DNA of 64,000 bases, from assembly GCA_030248295.1 (NCBI GenBank), contig JASANH010000517.1, positions 62,001-126,000 of the forward strand. The letters are read 5' to 3'. The position numbers were made by a program, and so were the translations under genes. Positions 1-12,700 of this stretch are shown piece by piece. How positions within the stretch are numbered: position 1 is the first letter of the stretch; every line of letters begins with the position of its first letter. The notes under the pieces were generated by a model. The model ran no database searches, was not told the DNA's origin, and was given only the letters and a program-made list of their open reading frames with translations. This DNA is from Mesodorylaimus sp. YZB2_4. Its lineage: Eukaryota; Nematoda; Enoplea; Dorylaimida; Dorylaimidae.

Positions 1-3000
1 GTCGTCGAGGGGTAGAAATCGACGAGTGATCATTCACTCAAATCGTCCCCCTTCCATCGGCTTGTCCGTACCAGCCAGTCGGTATGGTTCCGCACCAAAG
101 GACACCGCCGTTTCGACCCATTGCTCCCCCCCCCCCTTGGACCACGACACGCTCACTCACTCACTTTCACCCCGTCAAAACACAGCTGCCCAACACAACA
201 CCAACTCGAAGCCAATGCTCGTACGAGTTGCGCGTTCGTGGTTGCTTCTCTCCTCGTGCCACCTCTTTCGACCCCCATCATTCATCACGGCACGAAAAGA
301 TGGTTTTATACGAGTTCAATCCCACCCCCCCCCCCCCCAAAGACTGCCTGCAACGCACCGACCGGCCAAGAATCCTAGTACTGGTGAAAGTAAATAATGT
401 TTTCAAATGTTGGAATTTCTTGCGAGAATAAAAATAAAAATCTATCTTTTCAACACTTTGATGAAATTGGATGGGAGTAAGGAGAAAGATGAGCAATGAA
501 ATCATACCTCATCTTCCTAAACTTCGAGGAAATAGAGCCTGAAACTGACTCTTCCTGCAACGAGATGGACGAGCTGAAAGAAGTTGCTCGAATTCTGGTC
601 ATAGCTTATCAGCACGGGCTATCATTCTGGGCACCTAGCTAGCCACAAACACACCAAGAAAAACCCAAAACAGAAAGTGCATACCGACTTCCATCAAACA
701 TAGACCCTAAGAAATGGAGTTTCTTTCACATTTTTTATGCGTAAAGTACTTGCAAGTCACAAAATCCACTCAATGATGCTAAAACATTCTCACGTTTCCT
801 CCGACTCACTTATCACTCCACGCATCAAACACTAAAGTTCCCTCCAGTAGTCCCTACTGTCACACAAGACGTCAGAACTCACTTTCTCACATCAGCTCAG
901 CAATCACGATTTCGCAGAACTTATTAGACCATCCTTAACTGAAACATTTCAGTTACCCCCCCCTTGAAACGTGACAATCTCACTCAGTCAGTCAAAACAA
1001 ATCTGGCCAAAACCATTCCAGGTTCCTGTACAAGAGTTCCTCCCCTTGGCCAACATCATCTGACTCACACTCACGCCTTCACCAAAAAACTCTCCATATT
1101 CCAGCTCGATCAACACCACATCCATCCTTCCACTCCCGCTGCTTATTTTCGTAAATCCCCCATCCCCTCCCAGTCGTCCACTCGTTCTCGCCGCTGGCCA
1201 TTTTGTCAATAAAATAAACAAAAATCGCCTCCTCGTCTCGGCCTTTTAATCTCCGCTGGTTCAGATTGCCCTCGGGCATGTGCGAGCCATTTGAAAAGTG
1301 CCCGGAAATGTGATCTTGGTTAAAACTGGCCTTGTATTCGCGCCGACCGCTCCGGTCTCTTCGAATCGTTGTCCAACACTAACTCATCAAAGCGTAATAT
1401 CACTGACGGCTAGCTTTTCGCCCAGCCCCTTCTCATTCCTCTAAACAAACCAATCGCCACCCCGCGGCTCGATGATCGCCCTAATCCCAACTTCCCTCAT
1501 CTCACTCTCGCATTCTCCATCGTTTACTAGACTGGCTTCCGGCGGTTTTTCGATTTACGCCAATTGTAATCGCATCGAGGCCGGGCCAGACCTCGGGCAG
1601 ATGGTGACCAACTGTCCTCGACAGGCAGCCGCAGACCAAACACGACCACTGCACACGAGATGGATAAGGAGAGGCCACCAACTACAAGATTGATTCGCCG
1701 TTCCGGCCTGCTGTGACCCCCCTGTCACCACTGATTCCAACTCACACAGCCGGACATAGATTCGAGACGACGCGGGTAATCCTTGCCAAGGATTCCATAG
1801 AAATCTATGATCCCCTAATCTCCAGCCGCCAGATCACGAGTCCAACAATGCTGGACTATCAGCAGACATCGACAAGGCTTGACTGCATCCTACCGACTTG
1901 ACAAACTGACAACGTTCTGCCCAAAACAATATCCATTCCAGCCATTAAATTCTTCCTGAATCGATTCTTCAATCTGTTTTTTGTTAAATCCAACCACCTT
2001 ATCAATCATATCCATTTCAAAATCTCCGCATTTAAAATTCCACTCAAACTTTTCACTGACATTTTCAATAAACCTCCGATTTCTCCAAAATTCCAGCTTA
2101 ACAAATAAAAAACCTACAGGAGCCTTCCAAATCCAATCGCTAGTTTTCCTCTTGAAGACCTGATATAGACCCATTTTTCACCTTTTTTCAGCTTGCTATT
2201 TTGGATTTTAAGCGGTCGCGCCATTCAAAAAAAAGGGCAGATTTATTATAACATTTGGAAAATCCACAAGAAGCCTGCAATTTTCAAGGCCCGGGCTTTT
2301 GACCGAACCTCGCGACTCCTAGCGCCTCCCGAATATGGAAGACCTCAAAATAAGTCCAGTTTCTGACCGATAGCGAGAAGATACAGAATCGCAGGTCCCC
2401 ATCGGCTCGTAAAACACATCCGAGTCTCGCAAAACAGTCCTAAGCACGAGACAAGGCCGCGGCTCACTGACTCGTTGACCGAGAGAATAGGCAGACGTTC
2501 GGCCACTGGCCACTAAACCGTTATCTCGCCACTGACTCGTCCATCGACTGGCCGCCCCTCCCGAGTGACCACCGGCCTTCGTCCGTGTGCACCCCGACTC
2601 CGACTATAGTCCTTCAGTCTCAGCGGGGCGACTGGTCAGTCAACATTGCATTGGCGGACTAACACGTTTAAACGCTTCCACATAAGGCCATATTGTAAAT
2701 TATCCATGACTCGTGCACACGCCCCCTCGTCCACCTCTAATCGCATCGACGCGTCCGTTGGTCGACTGGCTATCTCTGGCCGCACACTCGTTGCTTTTGT
2801 CACCAAGCTAGTCACTAAACATTACCTTCCACCCCCGTCTGGTGCAAGCGTAAATACGTAAACGACATACACGCGACCTCGACCCTCGACGCGCGTCCAA
2901 CCCGCCATCACTCGCATTCAATAACAATATTCTTCCATTTCCAAATGGCCAATTTTCAACATTTTCCAATTCAATCCAACTCGCGGCACACGTCTCGCCC

Positions 3001-6000
3001 GCTCTATTCTATTCGCCAGTGCTACCTTGACGCCCGTTCAACCATGCCCAAACCTGGACGGTTATTGATTTGATAAATAAATCCATTTCTCGATGCAAAT
3101 CCATTTCGGGTAAATCACTTTCCAGTGACTGATAGTCGCTGAGCAGAACGCAGGTCAAGTCAATCAGGTTCAAGCTGTGCCCTTCGCTCAAGAACACTAA
3201 ACGAAACATCGCACGCTCGTCACCTGCGCCTCATGTTCTAGAAACGCTTCTTCTTACAGGTTCAAGTTTCGAAATGCGATAATAAACAGCAGACAAGCTC
3301 ATAACACTGATGGGTCTCCACTCCCGGGTCCGCACCTTGATCTAACTATAACTCAGAGTTATCAATGAAAGCAGTCGTGATTTCACAGTCGTTTCAGCCC
3401 TTGTACCATAGTCCACTTGCATGCCCCACAGTATTTGCACCCAACACACTCCCCTCCTTCCTCATGGTCCATTATCCTGTTCGCCACCGGCCACGACCTG
3501 GCCATTGTGCAAATCAGAGCCGTCCATTAAAGAGCACGCTTGACAAACGAGACGCCGATCGATTCTTGGCAACCATCCGTTACAAAAGCACCGTCACATG
3601 GCGGCGAGTCACCCCTCCAGCCAATTCCATATATGGTCATTGTTTGACCCGCGCCCATAATAGGCATTAGGACCATTCATCATTCGACTGACCAGCCGTC
3701 GCCGGCCAGCACTTCCTTTCTCAACCACTGAGACAGAGACTGCTGGTCAAAAGAGCTGAATACGAACGATGTCCAAACGAATTATATCAATCTCCATCCA
3801 ATGCATTAGCGGATCGGAAAAGAGGATTTGCACCAGAAATGACGGGCCAGGTAAATAGTTCTCTGACACAATGGCCATCCGCAGGATACAGGATAGGATT
3901 CCCCCTGTGCTGCTGCCCCCCCCCAGCCATATCACGAAACGAACTCCATGCGACAGTGATAACACAGATCAGCACTCCCAGCAGATCTACCCACCCAGCC
4001 ACGACCAATTTCATAGTCACAGCCTAAATGCCAACCACAGCAACCCTTCTATCCATCACATCTCCCCACTTGCAACACACAACCTGCATTCCCCTCGTAG
4101 ACACTTCCAACGACCAAGTACTCCCACCTCGCAAAAAATGGTCCTTTCTGAGCGCTGCACACTCGACTAGGGAACATTGCCCAGCCACCTGTCCCCCTCA
4201 ACCACCATTACCCTTCCTTACCTGGTCTCCATTTCAATGCACCTGCCCTTGCCTCCATTTGACACCACCCCAAAAAAACCACGCGCCCTCCCACTCGCTC
4301 ACCAGCTGCTGTTTGTAATCTTTCATAAAAGTCAACCCGCTCCTCGTCCACACTAATCCCTCCCCTCATATTTCGAAAAAGTATTTGAGAAAAACAAACA
4401 AGCCTTCCCCTCCCTGCACGAACGAACACGCGACTCATCACCGCTCCACTGCTCTCATTAGACTAATAATCCAAAATAGTCAATCTAAGATATCCGTCGC
4501 CTAATATGCAAACCAACCAACCAGTACTCTCCCGTGGTACTGCCCTCTCCGACAAAAACACCCACTCCATACCCCAATATGCTCATGTATTATAAAATAT
4601 ACGTTTTCTTAGAGCACTCCTTATGCATGGCCAATTCCAGATGTTGCCAACATCCCCACCCCGTCTTATCTTTTCCATTACACACTCCAACTGCTACTTG
4701 GCATCCTTAGCGAGCCATGAAACCAGGGCCTGTGCCAAAGGTACAAGATCCGACTACTTCCTCGTTACCACATGATATTTCATTACACTCATATTACAAC
4801 TGCGAGCACATATGATATGATGGTTCAAACGGCAAACGCAACATTACTTTACCGAATATGCGAAACCAGGCGAACTGCAGCTTCATTTGCTGGATATCAA
4901 ACGTCTACAATCCGCACTCAACTGATGGTTCCCTCTAATGAGCAATTCCTTGCACTACTCCCTACCTACTATTGCATCCAAACATTTCAGCCCCCCCCCC
5001 CCCCCCCGCTCACCATAACTGACACCAAACTGGCCCTAGGCCAGGCACATTTCCCGCGAGTACATGAACTGATAAACAAACTAAGACGAACGAAGGCGCC
5101 ATCAAAACAGACAACTGCTACAGATACAAACTAGCCAGCATTTCCGTTCTGCACTTGGACTGGCACTAAGTAAGCAAAGCACGCGTGCACCCCTCGCCAC
5201 ACCCTAAAAGGATAGGAAGCCAAGAGAAACAAGCCCTCGAATAGACGAGCGGCAAAATCAATCTGTAAAGTACATAGATCAATGGTCTTTAGTTCTTCTA
5301 GTCACTAAGGCTACTCAACTTTTCTTGTCCACTTTCTTTCGATTGACTGTCCAAGTCACTTATCATTTCTCGCCTTCCCACGCCACGACTAGCCTGTGGC
5401 TTCGAGCCGACGAGGAACGGCAGTCAATCGGTCGCCCGATGACAACTAGGCCACGCCGTCTCCACGGGACCCAACTCTCTTATTGAGCACACTAATGAAT
5501 ACACACCACAAGAGGACGAGTAGCCAGAAAAACTTCAAATAAATACTTGCCAATCAGCTGGCGCGCGATCGATACACAACTCATTCATGCAGTAGTTTTC
5601 TTGCAAAAACACGCCCGATCTACATTTCCGTAGCCAAACCTACATACTGCAGCATACAAACTTAGTAGCCCAGGAGTGACCTCAAATCGACACTGTCCCA
5701 ATGAGTCATATCCTGCGTCCTGAGCAGTCAGTAGCGGCCAGTACCACACACTTTTAGTAACAGTTTTCACACGAAGGAAAATGGTTTTCAACGACTTTTT
5801 CAGGTTTTCCAGACAAAAATTAGTTTTCCCTGAATTTCCGAATTGTCGTAGCATTACAGCAATTTTAACAGGTCCTCAGAAAATTCCTATTTCCCCTGAC
5901 TTTCCGAGGTCTTCCCGTTTTCCCAACCTTGTATGAGCCGTTAGTAAACGTTTCATCAATCAAGAATTCAGTTTTTCCCGTTAATTAACGGCAAGTTTCA

Positions 6001-6026
6001 ATTCAATTTTTTTTAAACCAAATTAC
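1..6026. other. Sequence downstream of the last visible CASKIN exons; no supported gene
   Basis: The region is probably CASKIN intron. I looked on the minus strand for SH3 (DG-x-WKG) and SAM motifs and found none. The stretch has several C homopolymers (around 127-137, 325-337 and 4,989-5,007). A short segment near 5,905-5,935 ending in an AACCTTGTATGAGCC motif recurs near 9,770-9,800, suggesting a shared repeat end. Confidence 0.5.
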
Positions 6027-6179
6027 TTGCAGCTATAGTGTTCAAGCGTTCCATCTGCTTCTTCAGCTTTACATTAGTGTTCGCAAGCAAGATGCACCCA
6101 ATAAGCTGTTCCTCAATTTGGAGACAAGGCGCACAAGTGTGCCTGTTTCTTGCTCGTAAAATGTTGCGTGATTTTTCTT
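6027..6179 (-). CDS. Possible additional exon, phase-compatible with CASKIN exon 7
   Basis: This is a 153-nt segment with a good acceptor (run of seven T, then ACGCTAG) and a GTAATT donor. It is open in exactly the frame that exon 7 requires and ends again in phase 1. The peptide has a Cys pair (CAPCLQIEE) and a heptad-like stretch (VKLKKQMERLNTIAAS). It does not resemble the caskin SH3 domain, so it could be a lineage-specific linker exon, a transposon remnant or chance. Confidence 0.25.
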
Positions 6180-6681
6180 CTAGCGTAATTAAAAAAATCA
6201 CCGTGTAAGCTTGCATCGTCCAAATTGCTTGCCTTTTTACTCCAGTGGGTGATTTATCTCTCGAAAATGCAGTCAGGAAAGCATGGAAAAAAGCTTAAAC
6301 TTATAGGTCACATCACAAAATAAGTTATGGACTGCACTGTTAGCAAAAACCTCGACCTCAACCTCGAAAAAAGTCACCTTCGGCCGAGCACTAGCTTCCA
6401 TATTCAGCTGCACCTACATGAAATTCATGTTTCTACCCAGAGTTCGCAGAACTCCATTCCTGCAATGCATCTGGGTCCGTAATCCTGGAGGGCGTCACCC
6501 CGCCACAGTCCCAGGGCAGCCAACCAAGTCTTCCAACCTACTGCACCCCACGGATGAAACATCACCCTGATAAGTGAGTTACAGGCTCTTTGCAGAGGAT
6601 CCACTGCCTCTACATCTTGGCCATGAAAGATCAAGCCTATTCATACGCGCAGGCCGCGACCCCCAAACCACCATTTCTTAC

Positions 6682-6796
6682 CTTTTAACAGATTCTTAAT
6701 TTTTTGCGCGGCTGGATCATTTTTGGGTGCGATTTTCTTCAATAAATCCAAAGGTGTTTGATTCGCATCATTGACCAATTGACAATCGGCACCAGC
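6682..6796 (-). CDS. CASKIN: CASKIN exon 7 (last ankyrin repeat seen)
   Basis: Encodes AGADCQLVNDANQTPLDLL...AAQKIKNLLKG, matching caskin INAHVRNTYSQTALDIV...ASREIKQLLRE, the final ankyrin repeat before the SH3 linker. The acceptor is CATATTTTTAG and the donor G|GTAAGA, phase 1. The next true exon must therefore start with two completing bases. Confidence 0.92.
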
Positions 6797-9700
6797 CTAA
6801 AAATATGAAAATTTCCTAGTCTGTGTCAAAAAACCACGAAAAACCCTGGCACTGACAAAACTACCCTGTACTTACAGTATATAAAAATACAGGCAAAACC
6901 TAGAACCTACAGAGATCTTTCAATATCTCTTACATCTCTCGATGTGAGAGTAAAAGATTAGAACAAAAAATTTAACATATAAACAAAACAAGAAAGAAAC
7001 CAAAAAAGGCAAAAAAGATGCAACAGGATTGGAGAAAAAGGACTTCAAACATTTGACATCGCTGAGACTTGACGGTGGTTCTAGCAGCTTGGGCAGCCTG
7101 AGACTGATCATTTCCTTGACCTTATAAGTACATGGAAATCTGTGCCACCTTGGCAGTGGCAAAAGAGCCAGCCAAGTTCCTACAAGCAAATCTCGCATCG
7201 CAATCACACACTATCTTTAGTATCTTCTCGTACAAAATGTCAGATACAGGGGAAGCCACGCTTACATGATCTCTAGCTCGTGAAGGGTAGCCAACCTGCT
7301 CTTGCTTGGGAAACTGTTAGCGCGACTGCCTCAACAATTTTCCAAGCGAGAGAAAGCTCACGTCTTGCTAACTTGGAAACCTGGTAGCTTGAAAGCATCG
7401 CAGCGCTTTCCCAACCAAGGGAAACTGAGTCTTGCACAGCAGCCGCCACTGTCAACCTCACAGGTCGAAAGCTAGGAAAAATAAGTGAAGTCCACTTGGG
7501 TGGGGATCTCGGACAGCCCCGTCTGCCTTGACCTCGTCAAAGTGCACAACAAGACACAAGTGCAAAAAATAGCTAGCTTACAGTCATTTATTGCAGTAAT
7601 ACAACAACGCAACAGGTCTTTAGTCAAAAAAAGGCTTTTCAGCCCAGTACTCAAAACAACATCGCTGACTTCGTCTGCGGGGAGGAGGGGTCTTATCTTC
7701 TTCGGGGGGGTCGGGGGTCGGCGACTTGGCGACCCATTTTGGCTGCTCGAAAAAATTGAATTTTTTAAATTTTAATTTTTCTCGCGATAATTTAAAGTTG
7801 GTTTGGGCCTTCCGAGGCAAAACATTGGGTCTTTCTTACTATAAAAAATGAAATTTTTCTTCGGGAGGGGGTCAAAAATAGCAAAGGTACCCGCACAACC
7901 TCGCCGGGCGACACAGGAGGGTCTTCGCCATGTAAAAAAATTTTCTTCTGTAAAAAATAGTGGGGGTAGGTCAATCACAGTAACGGCAGCTGCCTGCACA
8001 CCCTTGCCGGGCGGGACAGGGGGTCTAAAAATGAGAAGGGTCCCCCTTTACAAAATTTTTCCAAATTTTTTTTGGGGGGGGGGAGGGGGAGTCTACACTT
8101 CCTTAGATACCCAGTCAGCGATGTTGATTCAAAATGTCTCTTGTCTTTTGTATCTACTTTACATAAGGGTGTGCCATGTTCCTTCGACCTTCTTGGCCAG
8201 TGGAAGTAGTAACAGAACTTATGCCGCACCCCGTAGCTTGGAGAGCAGACAAAAGTGCTTTCTTTCCCTCAGCGCCACTTTGATTAACTAATGACTTTTT
8301 TCAATTGGATATTGGAAAGGCACAGAAACCGGAGTGATTGGAAGTGACAAAGAGCGTTTTCGTATCGTGTTTGAGTAATTTAGGCATGACTGTGCTTCAA
8401 AAAAGGAGAAAATATATCTAACGGAGTAAGCAGCAATTTTAGATTTAAGAAATGACTTGGATTCCCTAAAATCCCTAAAATGAATGATTACCGCACAATT
8501 CAAAATCTTGGATTTCTGTAACTCCACGAAAAATTCTTCTCGGTCCTTTTCAAAATTTCGGCGAAACTCAGTCAGACTAGAACTCAATCACTAGCCAGAC
8601 TAGTAGCACTTGTTAAGCTTGTGAATGCCCTCTTCGAACTGGGCTGAGGTTTTAGCCCAAAACACACGCCATTGCAATGATTCCAATATTTGGTTACCAG
8701 TAAAAAATTGAGACATAATTGCAGATATGCAACATATTTATGTGCAAAGAATTCTATCGTCTTCAGCTCGCATGAAAATTCTGCTCGCTTTAGCCAAACA
8801 GCCTTGAATTATTGACAATTAAAAACTGGGATTAGCAATTATAGGTAATTAGTGATCAAAAACAGATACTTGTTATTTGCATCATTAACCAGAACAGAAC
8901 AGAGTCGTGACAACTGCTTATTCCATGTACAAGAAGTACGTAATCCTGCGACGTGTCAGTCCTTCCAATTTTATCCAGTCAAACTTTCCGATTACGCAAC
9001 GCCAAACAGACCCAACATAATGAGCATCAATTTTCTTCAAACACTTATCTTTTTTTGGTATTCGCTATCCCCTCGTCAGAAGTCAAAACAGCAAAACGAA
9101 GAAGAACAGCATTTTAGAAAGATAAATGAAATATAAACTCAGCATTTCAATCTGCGAAATTACTGCACGCCTTGAAAGCAGCTAATACAGAACGTTTGTC
9201 GCCCTCATCAGTAAGTGACGCATAACCTACACTAGCCCTGATTAGAATAAAAAAGACTGAAAATACAATGAAAAACATAAATCCCGAGCGGGAATCGAAC
9301 CCGGACCCACATCCCAAAAATGTTTTAAAGTTTCTTACGTGCAACAAGAATTGAACAGCATCAGATCTGAGGTGGGCAGCCGCTTCGTGCAATGCCGTAT
9401 TGCCACCACTTCCCGGGTCCATCCGATTCACATCCAACGATGCACGATCGAGCAGTGTTCTGAAAACCGACATGCAATATCACACATACCTACTCTTGTT
9501 AGTGTTCAGAAAATCTACGCTTTCATGGATGAATCCTTGGCTCTCAGAAACGAGTCCTTAGGTCTACACTGGGTCTTGGCAACTCCACCAGCGGCGAAGG
9601 AGACACATGGCACAGGGTCCAAGTGGGACTATTTCCATACAGGCAACTCGGCGGGCCAGCTTTTTAGGATTCCAGCTCAATGAAACTGAGAAAGCATTTT

Positions 9701-12700
9701 TTAAGAGGACCTCCTAAACTCATTCAAAACCACCTTTTTCAAAGTTCATAAGCGAGAAAAGCTATTTTCCTTAATTTTCCAGTTTTCAACCTTGTATGAG
9801 CCCTGTTTTAGAGCCACCACCCAATCTGTACTGTATCCACAATTCACAATCAGTCCAGCCCAAGCCAAGGATATCCTCGGTCCACCCCCGACCCTTCCCT
9901 TCCCCACTTACAGCAAGACATCCACATGGCCATTTTTGGCAGCCAAATTTAAAGGCGAACACGGCGTTTTATGATGTTGCAAATGTTGCGATCGATGGTG
10001 CCGTTTTGCCGTCAATGACTCGCCCGAATTGTGATTGCCATTGCTCCCATGAAATTCATTATCCATTATCGGCGGTAATAAAAATTGACTAAACCCTTGC
10101 GCTTGCATGCAATTATTGCTATTTTGTTGCTGCCGTTGTATAAAATCCAACAACAGTTCTACGGCTCGAATACGTCCATACTCGCAAGCCAAATCGAACG
10201 GGCTCGAACCAGTTTTCGAATTTCGTACCAACGGATCGGCCCGATAATAAAGCAGTAAGCTGACCTGAACATTATGAAAACCCGTTTTAAATGCATGGCC
10301 ATGATGCAAAAACCTGCCCGTCTATCAACTATAAAAGAGCGGATTCACCCCTAATTTGAAAATCGATTGATTCATGCCCCTGGGTAAGATATCAGTGCTT
10401 TCAAGCAGTAGAAACGAGGCTGGTTTTTAGCTATCTTGTCCCTAGCACAGATTGGCCATGAAGAGTGTCAAAACTTCAAAAACTGTGTCTACTAATAAGT
10501 TCAAAAGGACTGAAATTGTACTGGTGTGCACTGATGATCTGATATGGAGTGCACTATGGTCACGTGTTTCACAAAGATAAATCATGGGATCTGCATTGCA
10601 CAGGCACGATACAAGGGCCAGGGCTAAATACAGTATTGGCCGCTTGACGTGAAAACTTTCTATAACTTCGAGCTTGCACATGTTATACGTACTGTCTCTA
10701 GATAACGTCAAAAATTTAACCTTGAGCGGGATTCGAACCCATGCCTCTAGGATTACCAGTCCAGAGTAAATCTAGGTTCGATAATTTTCGATGAAAACAG
10801 ACAAAACCTTGAGGCGCGGGTTCGAATCCCACTCAGTGCTCGAGTTTTTGTACGTTTTTAATAACAAATCCTTCTTCTGTTCCAACTGTTCAGGCAGGTC
10901 AAGCTTACCAAGTCATTCTGTCCATACTGACATGCCACATGCAGGGGTGTACAGCCATCTTGATTACACGCATCCGCTCGGGCCCCATTTTGTAAAAGCA
11001 AACTGGCCACTTCGGGTGTCGATTGCCAGGCGGCATAATGTAATGGAGTCATGCCTAAAATGGAAATGCACAGCTCAATCCCTGAAACGTAGAAAATAAA
11101 CAAAAAGTTATGTACCTCAAATTGACAACCAGTACAGCAGAATCATATTTAGCACAAAACAGAAACACTAACCTTTGTTGTCTTGCACATTCACATTCGC
11201 TCCAGTCTGAATGAGCATTCGCAAGATTTGGACATTTCCCATCAACGCTGCTTGATGAACACTGGTCAATCTAGAATCAAAGTCATCAGTTGTGACCGCG
11301 CAGTAATCAGTTTGGTTACTCATTTTATGGACTCATCCTTCGCACAGTTTTCGGTTGCGCCACCTCCTTGTCAGACTCGCATGTGGTGTCTCGACACAGC
11401 TTTTACTATTCCGTCACCACTATTCGATCATTGCCAAGCAAAACTGCCTTTCAAGTTTCCCGACTTTTTTGAAAGCTTTCGAGCGTAGGTGCTTTCGCAC
11501 ACAGCAAAACCCCGCAGATTCAAAACCAAAAACTGCCGCCCTGAGCGCGGATCGAACTCGTACCACTGAGATTACTCAAGCCCCTGAAGTTTCCATACCA
11601 TCATCGGAGGACCCCCTGGCATCGCACATCGGCAAATAGCAGCTGACCCGGGTTTAGTGTTCAGTGCCGCAAATGTATCTGGATAGATAAGCACAGGAGG
11701 CATAAAATTTTTAGGATCCACAAAACCCAAAAAATCACCCAAACAGTTTGCAACAACTGAAAAGCACTTTTTCGACTGGTCTCTCTCTTCATATCAGACT
11801 CCCCCAATCGACTGAAGCGTAGCTTCATGGAAGAATATAACTTCTCTAGCAGACCATAAGGAAACGAGCCGAGGGCGCCACAGGGTCAATTTGCCCAACA
11901 GCACTTTGTATTCGTATTTGAAGTTTCCAAGTCGACTAAAAAAGTGGCTCGCCCCATATTTATCACTGACGACAACAGTTTTCTAAAGCTAGCAATAAGA
12001 ACGACTAGAGACAGCGAACCAGTTTTTTCTGTCCGATTTCAAAACTTTTAAAATAATCAATCTCAAATAAAACTAACTTATACTGTACCAGCCAGCAAAA
12101 GTTCAATTAGCCTATCAGATAAAAAGCGAGGGGTCAGTTTTCCCACAGCCAGCCACCTGTGGTGGGAAACCAAAAACCTGCCACTACAGTATAGTAATGA
12201 AGTATCCCGGACCCAATGATCGTGAGATTTTTGGTGAAAATCTTTTCAAAAAGAGAAATCTCGACCCCCTTGCAAAATCATAAAAACCCCATGAAAATTT
12301 TCAGAAAATCTCGACTACCCTTTTTTGGAAGACCGCGAAACACCGTGACCCGACCAGGATTTTGGCAGCTGATCCTCCTCGATGGACATGTGCGATCACA
12401 CAAATTTACAGGCATGCAAATCTTCTGCTTACCCATCTCCATCTTGAGCATTAACTTGTGATTTCCGATTCGCACCGAGTAATTCTAGAAAAAACTTTCA
12501 CTTAAAAATATCAATTTAGCCAAGTTTTGAGTGGCGTGCAGTGCAAATCACGCAAATTCTGAATATACTGTAAATAAAATCTTTATGTTTAATTTCAAAC
12601 ATCGTCCTTTAGTTTTTTGCCTCTTGGCAGTTTGAAAGAGAGAGCTTTTTTATTTTATCACTCTTACTTTTTATTGCGACAAAAGCATTGTTTTTTGAAT

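Noticed and set aside
3013..3191. Open minus-strand segment with a TTTCGTTTAG acceptor that fits the phase after CASKIN exon 7
   Set aside because: The donor GTTTGG is poor and the peptide has no caskin or other recognisable similarity; chance phase agreement is one in three.
6425..6634. Minus-strand frame with a Trp/Gly/Leu-rich peptide (WKTWLAALGLWRGD)
   Set aside because: It looks like a repeat-derived fragment, but I could not tie it to a known element or find another copy in the window.
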